From: Diphasiastrum complanatum | Taxonomy: Eukaryota > Streptophyta > Lycopodiopsida > Lycopodiales > Lycopodiaceae | Length of the DNA stretch: 64,000 bases | Assembly (NCBI GenBank): GCA_029204225.1 | Contig: CM055092.1 | Span: 72,300,308 to 72,364,307, forward strand | Reading direction: 5' to 3' | Shown: in pieces, positions 34,701 to 46,500 of the stretch | How positions within the stretch are numbered: the first letter of the stretch is position 1 | Layout of the letters: each line of letters opens with the position of its first letter | Position numbers and translations under genes: made by a program | The notes under the pieces: generated by a model | The model's input: the letters and a program-made list of their open reading frames with translations, nothing else | Databases searched by the model: none | Told to the model about the DNA's origin: nothing

Positions 34701-35328
34701 CGAACATCTCCTCTCAATAGATCGACTAAGATAGTTGTATGGTCCTTTTTCAACTCCTTCCTCTGAAAAGAAATCTCTATACTAGAATGCTCCTATGCAT
34801 TCTGTCCAGTCTTGTTGCGGATGAACTACAACAATTTTGGATTTATCAGGGAGTGGGGAGAAGCATCGGACCTTCTATCGTTTTCGCCTCTAGGCTGACC
34901 TCTATCATGAGATCAATGCTTGAAGATCAGTTTTTGAGGTTGGTGCTTGATTTTTACCACATACACTAGCAATTAGTTAATATGCAAAGGTGAAATGTAG
35001 ATAATTAAAATTCCCAATCCTAGGAAGGTGTGTAGCCCTTTTCCCCCGTTAAAGGCGAGGTTCTAATCTTTCCAACTTGACTGGAAAAACCTACACGTCG
35101 CATGGAGAGAATATGTGGTGACATTCTGAAATAAGACATAAACGCAAAGTTCGGTTGTTATAATTCTCACATTTAACTCTATCTATTAAAGTATACATAA
35201 AAAGTATTGCGATGAATATAAAAAAAAATGAGTGCAAGTGAATTTAAGTATTAAAAATCATAGATAATTCTCATCATTTACGTCATTAAAGTCATCACAC
35301 AAGTCTTGACACTCATCTGAATCTAGGT
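34701..35328. other. Spacer, no gene seen
   Basis: AT-rich sequence with no recognised feature. The end of the CACTA element (a CACTA terminal repeat) was looked for here and not identified with confidence; a CACATACACTAGCAATTAG stretch at 34959 is a weak candidate. Confidence 0.35.
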
Positions 35329-35690
35329 CTAGGTATCTCTTTGATGATGTGAGCTACTCTCATATTCAATCTCCTCTTCTTCTAATTCAATCTCATCCAA
35401 ACGTGGGGGCCTCAAATTACCCCCAATTTGGTTTTGCACGATTGTAGGAATCTCATCATTTCCATTTGTACCTTCTTCTCCTATCATTTCGACATCATTT
35501 GGTGTTTGGATGAGTGGTTCAGGTTCTTCCAAAACGTCGCCAAAATTGGGTGGTGGTTCATCGTGTGTATCCAATTCAACAATATCTTTTCCTTCAAACA
35601 CACATCATTTTCTTGCATTAAGTTGGATCACATACCACCATCTTGGCTCTATTCAATCTGGATGGAATATAATCTACCAAAGAATTAAAA
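35329..35690 (-). pseudogene. CACTA (En/Spm) transposase C-terminal end
   Basis: Minus strand: a VDYIPSRLNRAKMVVCDP block matching the QVFYVPDP...W.VV segment of DUF4216 at the end of tnp2-type proteins, then an acidic tail (ELDTHDEPPPNFGDVLEE...EEEEIEYESS). A stop interrupts the block. The rest of DUF4216 is missing. Confidence 0.6.
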
Positions 35691-35999
35691 AAAATTAAGT
35701 TAGTCTTATAAGATTGATACATAAATAATTGGATTGTGAATATTCACTTGTTCACAATGTCGTGGCAATATTAAAGTGTCATGAGAGTCCATCGATATAC
35801 ATTTTGTTGAGTTGATTTGAAAAAAATTAGCTTTAAGTGTTCTAATTGCCCAACAGGATCTTAAAAATTAATTCATATTCTAAAGTAAGAGTACAGTCCA
35901 CCGAAGAGATTAGAGATGGTTTGTGTGTGGTGCTACTGAAATCAGTTTCAATGTGAAGTATAGTTTCAAAAATAAATGGAAGAGCAATATGATAACGTG

Positions 36000-37170
36000 A
36001 GTTCCTCAGACGTCAAAGACAGCCATCGTCTGATCAGAAACTGAGGAGTCGTAGACGTCCGTGTTCTGATCAGAGTGAGTAAACAAGCGCAATTAAACAA
36101 CAATGAAAGTGTATTTAATCACAACAATTCATCTACGTTGTACACAGATAAAAGCAAGCTGCTACTATATTACACTGAAGCACAATACAAAATAGCAATT
36201 ATAACAAAAAATAATGGCGTAATTGGGATGCTCAAACAATGTGTCTCATGGATGGAGCAACCAACAATCTGTGCTTGGATGATCTATTTATAGATTTCAT
36301 CCGTGTATTAACTATAATAAATGATTGTCACCTAATTAGGAAAGCCGTTGTACTTGGAAGTATATGGCTTCTGTGACAACTGTACACAATATATATACGG
36401 TCAATAAATCAGGAACGTTGACGCGGATGAGGATGTCGCAAATTCTCTCACTTCGCATTTTACGTGAAGTGATTTTCTCTCACTTCGCAAATTTCGGGAA
36501 TTGACTGGGAACGTTCCTCGTTCAAAATAGACGACCTTCGACATTTTTCTCTCTCTTCGGGATTTTGCGAAAAAGCCGAAGGTGCCCTTGAAACAGATTA
36601 ACTCATGAAAATAGATGACCTTCGGGAATTTTCTATCTTCACATTTTTCGAGAAAATGCGAAAAAGCCAAAGGTGTTAAAAACATTTAAACTTTTGAACT
36701 GCACAAGTTATACTTTTGAACTATGCAAGTGTCACATTTCCGGGAAATGCAAAAAAGCCGAAGCTGTTGAAAACATAGTTCATTCTGCAGACTGTCGTGA
36801 CACTTAGAGTATTTTTGCAGACTGTCACAAAAGTAATGTATTTCTGCAAACTTGTTCTAAATGCAAGTTTGTGGAAGTCCTTGAAGATGGCCAAGTCTTC
36901 AATGACTTCTAGTTATTAAACTTAACGTCTGAACTTGAAATTATGATGGGATTGGTTACCCTTTGTTGGAGATCAGCCGAAAGCCCGTTGTAGACGTTCT
37001 TTAAATAATTTGGTTGTCTAAGTTTGGGATTCCTGCAGGTATCAGATGAGAAGACATAGAACCAAAGTTGGTTTCACCTGACCCTAAATCAATGATCAAT
37101 AAACATGCAGGAAGAATCATGAAATAGAAATTAGTCATTCACCAAGGACGCAACTGTGGGCTTAATCTCC
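36000..37170. mobile_element. LTR-like insertion in the CACTA element
   Basis: Non-coding sequence with repeated CTTCG, GCGAAAAAGCCGAAGGTGCC and GACTGTCGTGACAC words. The same words occur at 50.99-51.24 and 54.36-54.60 kb, so all three belong to one LTR family. The start has the near-palindrome CGTCTGATCAGAAACTGAGG/CGTGTTCTGATCAGAG. Boundaries are approximate; it separates the tnp2 C-terminal end from DUF4218. Confidence 0.4.
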
Positions 37171-37245
37171 AACAATTTCTTCTTTGTTTCAATGTTTTTT
37201 TTTTTTTTTTTTGGCTTCTTCATACCTTGAAATCCACTTTTCCAT

Positions 37246-37703
37246 TTATCCACAATTATATAATACGAACATGTGAATTTTCTCTTTTAATTGAGGTGAA
37301 AGTCTCTTTTGCACACCATTTCCTTGTGGTACTTCACCCTTAACACGTTCATCTTCTTCTTCACACCACATTTTTGGACTTGCAGGATGCAATTGTGAGA
37401 TTATTTCGGTGATATAAAACAAAGATTCTTGTACAAGCCAACTTTCTGCAATGCTACCTTCTGGCCTTGCCTTTTGTCTCACAAAGTCCTTCAAAACTTT
37501 CATAAAGCGCTCAAGGTAAAACATCCATCTCGTGTGCACAGGTCCTGCAATTGATACTTCTTCGACCAAATGCACTACAAGATGACCTTGTATATCCAAA
37601 AAGGAAGTTGGAAAATCTCTTTCCAACAAACATACCATTTCAATCATTTGGATTTTTATGGAATCCAATTCACTATATTTTATTTCTTTTGAGGAAATCC
37701 ACC
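37246..37703 (-). pseudogene. CACTA transposase DUF4218 exon
   Basis: Open minus-strand exon. Pattern: IQMIEMVCLLERDFPTSFLD, IQGHLVVHLVEEVSIAGPV, RWMFYLERFMKVLKDFV and RPEGSIAESWLVQESLFYI. This is the DUF4218 signature of En/Spm tnp2 proteins (LLE..FPPSFFDIM.HL..HL..E....GPV..RWM.P.ER....LK..V....RPEGSIAE.Y). Then a basic tail ends in a stop. An acceptor-like TTGCAGGTGG precedes it. Confidence 0.88.
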
Positions 37704-37800
37704 TGCAAGATTGATAGTACATTAGGTTGTTTAACACATAAAAATATTGAAATAACACATATTTATACAAGTGCTTAAAAAAATATACAAACCTAATCAT

Positions 37801-38535
37801 CGATGACAAATTGTAAAGCATATTTCGTACGTCATCATTGAGGAGACCTCAAATAGAAAGTGGAAGTATGAATTGCAACATCTTATGCCAATCATGCGAT
37901 TTCAATCCACTTAATTTACCATCTTTGGTAAATGATTTGCATAAAGAATGTGCATAGCCTGTTGGAGTTCTCATTTGTTTTATGACATGTTTAACATATG
38001 AGAGTTGCTCTTTTGTAAGAATCCACGGCACGCTAGGTAGAATCTCATCTCCACCTTCGGTGTATTGAATCCAATAGGGTCTTTTCACATCGACCGCTTG
38101 TAGATCTTTAAGAGCTGCGAAGTTGTCTTTTATGCCAATGATGTGGTTCCATAAGGATTCACCGACGTTTTTGAATATGTGCATAGGATCCAATAGATGG
38201 TTTATCAATAAATTTCTCCAATAGAGTAATTTATGAAAAATAGACAATCGTTTCATACCATCAATGGATTCATTCCATGAAGAATTAATGTCATGATGTT
38301 TAAGCCATTCACCATGCCATTCCGCTACTCCCATGCGTGGGGGTGGTGTAGTTAGAGAATTATCTCCTCGCCTATTCAACCTTCAAAAAGGATGATCAGG
38401 CGGCAAGTATTTGCGATGATTTTCGTACACCATTTTTTTTTAACATATTTGTGCTATGTCGACTCTCCAAAAGTGGTCCACAAATATAACATGCATTGTA
38501 ACCCGATGTGGTTAAACCTGCATAGTTCATAAACC
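37801..38535 (-). pseudogene. CACTA transposase tnp2 domain, C-terminal half
   Basis: Minus strand: GYNACYICGPLLESRHS (C-x2-C) then, after a frameshift, the YENHRKYLPPDHPF block, RGDNSLTTPPPRMGVAEW, and YWRNLLINHLLDPMHIFKNV with GESLWNHIIGI (the W..L...H.LD.MHI.KNV hallmark), followed by PSVPWILTKEQ and LKSHDWHKMLQ. A stop occurs near 37847 and the frame is broken by a poly-A run at 38432. The exon joins DUF4218 across a ~97-bp intron. Confidence 0.88.
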
Positions 38536-38626
38536 AAATTAAACATAAGCTTAGTTAAATATACTCAAACCTTAAACCCTAAAACGGATTATATTCATTA
38601 TATAGATACTTGAATATTCGCTTAAA

Positions 38627-38950
38627 CCGGGGTAGTTATGCATCGTCCACATTAGAATTCCACGAACAACGAAGTTCCTTTGTTGTAAAGGTCTCAAGAT
38701 GTCGTAAGCGTGAATACCATTCCAAAGAATGCACAATTCATCGATCAAAGGTGCAAGATACACATCTATGTTCTTGGCCTGGTACTTTCCTAGAATCAAT
38801 AAAGCCAATAACAAGTGTCCCGTTTTAATACTCAACCATGGAGGTATGTTATAATTAACGAGCACAACTGGCCATGTGGACCAAGTTGATGCTTGAACGC
38901 TAAAAGGCATTAGAGGAGTTCCCAATATCAAAAAGACCCTTTGTAAAGAT
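38627..38950 (-). pseudogene. CACTA transposase tnp2 domain, middle
   Basis: Minus strand: LMPFSVQASTWSTWPVVLVN, YNIPPWLSIK, LLALLILGKYQAKNIDVYLA and PLIDELCILWNGI, the invariant tnp2 pattern (NPF....STWPV.L..YNLPPW......L..LI.GP..PG.DID.YL.PLI.EL..LW). The part that should precede it is not here: the N-terminal section is found 9.6 kb away at 48.5-49.2 kb. Confidence 0.9.
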
Positions 38951-39373
38951 ACTTTTATTCTTTTTCTTTAGTTTCGACCGTACTAGGCCCAATAAAAATG
39001 CACAGATTTGAAATCTACATAACGTAGTTCAAATTAACTAAAAAATAAAAATGCAATATAGAAAACTTTGAAATTTGTGTCCGGGCAGCATGGACGTATC
39101 TCATTGGTTTCTTTTTTCCTGTCCGACACGTGCTAATCTGTCCGATGTCAATATCTCAAGTTAAATTTACTTTACTATGCTGGTTAGTATAATGAAATTT
39201 TCTAACTATACTAGTTACAGTTATAGAAATATAGTATGTACAATTACATAAAATATGGTATACGCAATAACTGTGACTATGTTGGCATTTACATTAGATT
39301 AAATGTGATACGAAAAATTAAAATCAAGTAACATATCAGAGAGATTTTTCGCGCCCAAGCTTTGAAAATAGCA

Positions 39374-40748
39374 ATGGCGAGGAGACCCAAATCTACAATC
39401 GATTCTGTGATTCTTTACAATGAGAAAGATGAAGCTGATAACTGGAAGCCAAGAAAATATACGAAGAACTCATGGGTATTGCTGCATCCATCATCAAAGG
39501 GCAATTTTCGACAAAAGAAAAGAGCAAAAATGACTTACAAATCTTATTGGAAAGCAAAAATTTTGGAGTTTAAGACTACCCCGGGAGGTCAATCGATATC
39601 AGAAGTCTTAGTGCAACATGTATATATATGCATTCAGAAATCAAAGTACATGATATCAATCCTCATGATCATAAAAAATGTAATTGTAAGTATATCAAAA
39701 AATATGCACTCTACAACAATCATAGGTGATTTCCTTTATTGATGTTCTTCAAATTATGATTTAAATGCCTCAACATTGTTTTTTTCTTTCAGATTTATAT
39801 CCATCATGCATAAGTGAATGGGAGCCCGCACAATCACTTGCAGGAATATTAGACGTGATTCACTCTGATGTTGGAAAGCTACAATACAAAGGAAGAAGTC
39901 CAAAGGAACTTGCAGATTGTGGTATCTATTTTTATGAATCTTTATATACGCCACAAACAGATGGAGATTTTGGCAAGCTCGAAGCAATTCCATTGCCTAG
40001 TATTCAAAGTGATGAGTGGCCTACTCCTGACAGCATTGTTTCTGAATCCTTGAGATACAAGCTACTCATTGATATTAAAAATGCTATGAAGATAAGCACA
40101 GGCTCCAAAATTGTTCACCTAAGTTGGTTTATCTCATTGCATACATTTGTTGATTTTTTCTCGAGTGCTAGTGTTCGTAGGACACCAACTTTATTTGTTT
40201 GCAAGGATTTATCAGATGAGACTTTGTCATCTCTCATGAATCAAGGCTGGGATAGTAAAACAAACAATGACATAGAATGCATGATTAAAAAGTCCTCAAT
40301 GATCTTTCATTATCATATTGAAAAGCAAATGCTCAGTCTCACATTTAGCTACCAGAGATACAAGAAAATTGAAGGTACATGGCTACTACTGGATCAAGAC
40401 TTTGAACTAAATGGTCACACAAACCGAATGGAGATAAGCATTATCTACAATGAGGAATATTTGACTATGGTTGAGGTGGAAGAGCACTGGAAGCTTGATT
40501 TTATCAGAACAGAGCTCATGCTATTACAAACCAATCTACCAACATATTTTAGATTTATCATCAACGAAAGACTCGTAAGTACTTTATGTTTATTGCCATT
40601 TCAAAATAGAACAAAATAATAGAAAATGTCATCATTTACAATTGCACATTCACTAATATTTGCCATGTCACAGATGCGAAAAAGACAAGAGCTGATAACG
40701 TGCTGCAAAGATCTACCTACAACAATCACCATTGTGGGAGAACAATAG
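39374..40748 (+). CDS. Unknown spliced gene inside the CACTA element (weak BAH-like start)
   Basis: Exon 1 starts at ATG 39374 (MARRPKSTIDSVILYNEKDE), contains KSYWKAKILEFKTT..GQSI and runs to about 39680; its donor is uncertain because the obvious GTs do not keep phase. Exon 2 is 39793-40574 with acceptor TTTCTTTCAG and donor GTAAGT, open for 260 codons (SEWEPAQSLAGILDVIHSDV, GIYFYESLYTPQTDGDFGKL, ...). Exon 3 is 40674-40748, ending TAG. I do not recognise the family. The YWKAKILEF segment and the later ...DVIHS...YFYESLY... pattern faintly recall a BAH domain; this is a guess. The gene converges on the Ulp1 gene, with stops 196 bp apart. The long open exon suggests recent selection or recent capture. 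Confidence 0.55.
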
Positions 40749-40943
40749 TTTCAAATAAACTATAGTAAAAATCTGTGCATACACTCTTTCATTCAATAAA
40801 TGCAAGCCCAAGTTGGGCATCTATACATGTATTTTGTGCTCCCAAATTCATAAACTGGAGCAGCATTTGATATATCAATGTATATTTTTCTATGAAGTCT
40901 ATACATGTATTTTTGTTCTATGCTATCTATATTTTTTCTGATC

Positions 40944-42334
40944 TTAATTTAGTACAACTACATCATCCTTTGCACCATCATCAATAACGGGAGGCTGAAG
41001 CCTTGCCCGAGCCAGTATACTCAGGATAATTTCTTGTCTAAATCTGTACACTTGGCTTGATGTGTACTCAGAAAGTGTAAACTGCAAAATAGAACATTCA
41101 TGTATTAGTAATGGCCAATAACATCACCAGAATAGAAAACTAATCATGATTCAAAATAAGAATAAACAGAATTTATTACCTTAGAAATATCAACATCTTG
41201 TTGAAGGATGAACCACTCAAAAAGCAGGTTGGCATTGTACAATGTGTACCACCCACAACGGACTGAATCGTTTTGCTGGGGTGACTGCAAAATAATTCAG
41301 CACACAAGAAATCAATTATGAAACAGAATGAATTAGATTGAGAATATTTCATTAGAATATTGATTTCAAAATGCTATTAAGAAAGAAGAGTTTACCTCCA
41401 AGCTGACGATCTGCCAGTCTACGGAATGGGGAACGTCTGTAGGAATATATTTACTTAGATATGGAATGAATATATTTACATCCTTATGCGTATTTCTCGC
41501 CGAATTCATCTTGACACAAAAACATTTAATATTATTATTTACAGATCTCTTAATAGAGATCAAGTTTAAACTCCAGTGGTCACTGCAAAATAAGATTGAA
41601 AGTACTTTAGCGGCAATTCTGAGAACTATTTAAATTGAAAATGTCAATGTTAATGCATAAAACAGGAAGAAACACTTAATACATCTTACGTGGTATGATA
41701 AGGAATGACCAGATACTTTGTTGCTGGTGTGAATCCACTTGTCAGACACTGTGACAATGAGTCATTATTCTCCTTGAAGGCCTGGAGCAGAAAGTTACTC
41801 AGCACCAGCAACTCGTTTGATGAATCTCTTGCAATGTCAAATTGCAAGAGTGTCAGCCCGGACTCTATCACAGGATCACTGATAGAAGCCCGTCTGTCTT
41901 TGAGATCCAAGCAATCTAGAACTCTAAAATTGATACTAAAATCAAGTTCTTCTAGTCTAAAACAGAAAGGAGTACCAATTGTATCTATAGCATCCGATAT
42001 GTCTTTCTCAAATTTAAGATAATCATCCGAATCTATATATGTATAGAAATTGGGAGGAGGAGGAGGAGGAGAGGTGGAAGTGTAGTATCTACAACAATAT
42101 TAGGAGTATCCAAAATAGAGGTAGCTATATTTACAGCATTATCAACAACAACATTATCTACAATGGATTCTGGGATAGGCTTCACTTTCTTAGGAGCATG
42201 CTTGGGGGCTGTCTGCTTCCTAGGATGCTTCGTAGGAAGATGAGTCCTATCTACAGGAGTTGGTCTAGGAGCAGCAGGCTGAGATACATGTAACTTACAG
42301 TACCTATCCCTCATTCTGATCAGAAGCTGAAAAT
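40944..42334 (-). CDS. Ulp1-type (C48) cysteine protease half of a histone-Ulp1 chimera
   Basis: Spliced minus-strand gene, 3' part. Exons: about 42334-41690; 41582-41396 (187 nt); 41284-41180 (105 nt); 41081-40944 (138 nt with TAA). All later introns are GT-AG (105-113 bp) and phases agree. The protease core shows YLVIPYHTTDHWSLNLISI (catalytic His), CFCVKMNSA (Asn where Asp is usual) and SPQQNDSVRCGWYTLYNANL (Gln plus catalytic Cys), in canonical Ulp1/SENP order; such enzymes remove SUMO-like modifiers. The N-terminal part of the first exon is a basic Pro/Lys linker (CKLHVSQPAAPRPTPVD..., KHPRKQTAPKHAPKKVKP). A CT-rich stretch near 42050-42080 breaks the frame (deletion or missed intron). 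Its upstream half, a histone fold, lies beyond the copia insertion at 48316-48524. Confidence 0.8.
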
Positions 42335-43024
42335 TGTGAAAAATTGCCTACATTGGCAAATCTAGCCATGTAGAATATTGTACATTTTGTCAATATTGTT
42401 TGTTGGTTACTTGAATGGCCAAAGTGCCACTTGTACATACACACCTAAAGTAGGTTACCACGAGTCAAGAGGAGTGGTTGTGTCTATTTGGTAGTGATTC
42501 CTACTTCGTAGGATCTAGACCATGATTTATGATGAGATTTGTACCTACCATGCACCTACCAAGCATGACTCTTGGATCTAGACTAGGGTTTTCACATTAG
42601 GGCAAGAAAGTGGAGTCTACTTCCTTATTACATGCTGGATTTTCACCTAAATTTGCAAAGGAAGTGTGTTTTACTATGTATTTCCATTCTCCATAGTGAG
42701 AAGATAGAAACTTTTTGGACCTCAAGGAGAAACTTGAGTTTCCTCTCATTGTATGGTGATTACTCTTGATTTCCAATGAAACCCAGCTTTGGCACTTTGT
42801 AAACACTGTCTACAGGCCATACTACAACCTTATTTCCACACGTGTGGAGTTGGATTACACTATTTGGTCAATGCTTTGATTGTCTCTACTTGTTTCCTAT
42901 CAAGCTGCTAAACTAGATCTTGTTTTCTGATGACTAGTTTCTGATAGATTGTTTAACAAGCATACAATCACCTTGTGGATCATTCAAAGATCCATTTATG
43001 GTCCTTAGTACTATAATTTTCACA
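42335..43024 (+). mobile_element. Copia 5' LTR
   Basis: 690 bp, TGTGAAAAATTGCC...ATTTTCACA; the primer-binding site TGGTATCAGAGCCAAG follows directly. Confidence 0.95.
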
Positions 43025-43636
43025 TGGTATCAGAGCCAAGTACAAGGCCATTGATATGTGTCTGAATCTAATCCAGTTTTAGCAAGTTTTGGTGCAAAAA
43101 GCTAGTATTGGAAGGGCGAGCTGGTATCCAGGTTTTGGTGAGGGGATTTGATCCCAAACTTTTTCAAGATCAAAATCCATACTCTCTGAACCAACATTTA
43201 ATAACCCATATTCATTGGATCATAGAAAATTCATCTGGTGTCAGTTTGATGTAATTTTTGGTGCAAATCCTAGGATAAGCTCCAAGATCACTTGCCATTG
43301 ATTAGTTTTGAATTTGTTTCATGAAAACTAATTAATCTAGGCTGATTTCAGACCTTCTTAAAGTGGAAACCAGGTCTTGAAAGTACATCAAAGTGAATGA
43401 GAGAGATAGAGTCAGTTTTTGTCCAAGAATAGCCAAGATTGGCAAGATTTGCTTGAGTGTAGTTTTCATCTCATCTTATCTTCATTCCAGCTTGTGAGGG
43501 AGTGATAGAACTGTGATTAGAAATCCATCTGTTGGATTAGAAGTCAACATTTGAGTGAAACACTACAAGTTAGAAACCTTTGTGAGTTTCAGGTCCAAAC
43601 AAATCTATATCTTGTGTGTAGAATCTTGCTAGTAAG

Positions 43637-45046
43637 ATGGGATCAGTGGGAGCCTACCTTCTAAAAGCTAGTGAGAGGTTAAATTCTACCAATTATGCTA
43701 TTTGGAAAGTGAGGATGGAGTCACTGATGGTGCTCTAGGATCTTTATGAGTTTCTAATAGATGATGAAGATGAACGTCTAGGTGCACAAGAATTAGTGAG
43801 ATACAAGAAGAGGTCTAGGCTTGCACTTCACTGTATTAAGATGAGTGTAAGCAATGATCTTTTAAGGGAAGTATCATCATGTAAGAGTGCTAAAGAGGCT
43901 TGAGAATCTTTAAAATCTATCTATGAGTCTAGTAACACTTCGAGGGTTCTCATGCTTAGGAATCAGATTCTACAAAGCATGAAGAGGAGTGATGAGAGTG
44001 CACAAGATTATGTGCTAAGAATCAAGTCTCTCAATAGGGAGTTAGCTTTCATTGGAGAGAAGATTCAAGATAGTGAGCTTGTTCAGATTGTCCTAAATGG
44101 TCTAGGGAGTGGCTTTACAAATTTGGTCCAAAGCTTTGCAATCCAAGACACTTTGCCTACTATAGAAAAGCTACACAGTGTATTAGTAGCTGAAGAGTGT
44201 AGGATGTTGCATACCAATGCAAGAATGAATGCTATTTCTCTGCAGGATGGTGATGAGAAAGCTAATTTCTCATTCAAAAGCAAGAAGAAGACCAATGGCA
44301 AGAATAAGCACTTCAAGGAGACCAAGGAGGATGATGAGGCTTCAAGCTCAAAGGGCAAGATCAAAGACAAGTCCAAGTACAAATGTTTTTTCTGTGGAAA
44401 GAAAGGACATTTTGCATCAGAATGTCTCAAGAAGAAGAAGGCACAAGAGAGCAAACAAAGCAACATTGCACATCAGGAGGAGGAGGAGGATGAAGAGTCA
44501 TCTTTGATGGTTTCCAACAAACCACCATCATCCAAGAGCAACACCAATGATTCTTGGTGGATTGATAGTGGGGCAAGTTTCCACATGACATATCAAAAGG
44601 ACATATTCTCCACCTTACTTTCTTACAATGACTTACATAGATCATTATATATTGCAAGTAGTCAAGAATGTAAGATAAGTGGAATAGGAACAATTCCCTT
44701 GTATGTGGGATCATCCAAAAGGATGAATCTTGATAATGTTCTTTATGTTCCTAAGTTAACCAAGAATTTGCTTAGTGTTGGCCAGTTAATGGATAATGGC
44801 CTAGATGTACAATTTAAGCATGCAGTTTGTTCCATCCTTAGAAATGATGAATGTATAGCCAAATGCTTTAAGCAAGGTAGATTGTTTAAGCTTGATGCTA
44901 ATATTGTAGTCGAGAGTGTTAACTTGGCAAAAGTGGAGCTATCAAAGGTGGAACTGTGGCACAAAAGGTTGGGCCACCCCGACTACAAAGCCATGGAATC
45001 TATGGTTGCAAAGGAGCTTGCAGTTGGACTCCCCAAGCATTTGTAA
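43637..45046 (+). pseudogene. Copia gag, zinc knuckle, protease and pre-integrase
   Basis: One frame from ATG 43637 (MGSVGAYLLKASERLNSTNY). Two stops interrupt gag early: TAG near 43736, and TGA near 43903 where Trp is expected. Then [16 protein letters not shown], the CCHC knuckle CFFCGKKGHFASEC, the protease motif WWIDSGASFHMT, and the pre-integrase LWHKRLGHPDYKAM. A TAA at 45044 breaks into the integrase zinc finger. The sister fragment at 3915 covers residues ~100-245. Confidence 0.92.
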
Positions 45047-45784
45047 AAGTGTGGGAAGAGATGTGAAGCATGCAGCCTCTCAAAGGCTCACAAACTACCC
45101 TTCTCAAGGTCTACATCAAGATCAAACTCTCCTCTTGAACTCATCCATTCGGATGTTCATAGTTTTTCACATGAGTCTAATGGTGGTGCCAAGTACTATG
45201 TAGTCTTCATTGATGACTATTCTAGATTTTGTTGGATGTACCTCTTGTCTAGCAAATCAGTGGTGTTTGATTCTTTTGTAAAGTTCGAGACTTTGGTAGA
45301 AAATCAGCTTAGTACCAAGATTAAGGTATTAAGATTAAGGAGTGATAATGGAGGTGAATATATCTCCAATAAGTTGGTTGACTTTTGTAGTTCTAATGGC
45401 ATAAAGTGGGAGTTGTCATGTCCATACACCCCTCAACAAAATGGAGTGAGTGAGAGAAGAAATAGATCTCTTTGTGAGTGTGCTAAGGCCTTAAGGCTAG
45501 ATGCTTCTCTATCCAAACCATTTTGGGGTGAAGCAATAACTTGTGCTAACTATTTGTGCAATAGATTGCCAAACCAAGCCATTGGAGGAATCACACCATT
45601 TGAAGCTCTATTTGGAGAGAAGCCCAATCTCAAGGATCTCAAAGTTTTTGGATCCACTTGCTATGTACACCAATCCTTGGATAAGAGAATGAAGATGATG
45701 CAACATCCATCAAAGGCATCTTTGTGGGATATGGTGAGAATAGCAAAGGTTATAGAGTCTTCAATCCCATCACTAGCAAGGTGA
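45047..45784 (+). pseudogene. Copia integrase
   Basis: Same frame as gag. CGKRCEACSLSKAHKLPF completes the HHCC finger. Core motifs: LIHSDVHS, YYVVFIDDYSRFCW, RLRSDNGGEY, YTPQQNGVSERRNRSL (D, D, E) and FWGEAITCANYLCNRLP. A frameshift near 45715-45725 (after HHPSKASLW-like residues) moves to the RT frame. Confidence 0.9.
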
Positions 45785-46500
45785 TAGTGAGTAGGGATGT
45801 TATTTTTGATGAAGGACATGCTTGTGATTTGGATGATAATGCTACTAATCATCTTGATGCCAAGGATCATGCTAGGATGGAGGAGGAGCTTCCAAGTGAA
45901 GAAGAACTTGAGGATCCACCTCAAGATGCAAGAACTCCAAGAACTCCAAGAAGATCTACAAGGGCAAAATCCGAGCCATTGAGGCTCACCTATGATGGTC
46001 AAGGTGATCAAAGGGAAGGCTCATCATCTTTCACATCTTACACCTTTCTTACTTCAATGTTAGATGAGACAACATGCTATGAAGATGCTTGTAAGTCTAA
46101 AAGTTGGATGGATGCTATGCAAGCAGAGTATGATGCTCTTATTGAGAATCATACTTGGGATCTTGTGGATCTTCCTCAAGGGAAGAAACCTCTTGATTGC
46201 AAGTGGGTGTTTAGATTGAAGTATAATCAAGATGGATCAATAAGCAAGCATAAAGCTAGGCTTGTTGCCAAAGGTTTTTTACAAACCAAAGGCATTGATT
46301 ATGATGAGACATTTGCTCCTATGGCTAAGCTTGTTACTATCAGGTTGATCATTATCTTGCTACAACCTTTAATTGGGAGCTATTCCAACTTGACTTCACA
46401 AATGCATTCCTCAATGGTTATTTGGAGGAAGAGATCTACATGAGGCAACCCGAGGGCTTCATCAAGGCAAAGCATGAAGAAAAGGTATGTTTTTTTGAAG
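45724..46500 (+). pseudogene. Copia RT, N-terminal part
   Basis: GYRVFNPITSKVIVSRDVIF links integrase to RT; then WMDAMQAEYDALIENHTWDL, CKWVFRLKYNQDGSISKHKA, RLVAKGFLQTKGIDYDETFA. A frameshift near 46358 lies before the [17 protein letters not shown] block (first catalytic Asp region), and another near 46488. Confidence 0.9.

Noticed and set aside
34959-34978. A CACTA terminal inverted repeat at the left end of the transposon
   Set aside because: Only a loose match (CACATACACTAGC) with no partner found on the right side.
40944-42334. Ulp1 domain as part of the copia or CACTA pol
   Set aside because: Copia elements carry no Ulp1 domain and the gene is spliced and antisense to the copia; it shares strand with the CACTA transposase but is not in frame with it.
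43025-43040. tRNA-like matches at TGGTATCAGAGCC sites (also 6737, 7830, 14180, 33719, 63449)
   Set aside because: These are primer-binding sites complementary to the 3' end of initiator tRNA-Met, not tRNA genes; no cloverleaf is present.
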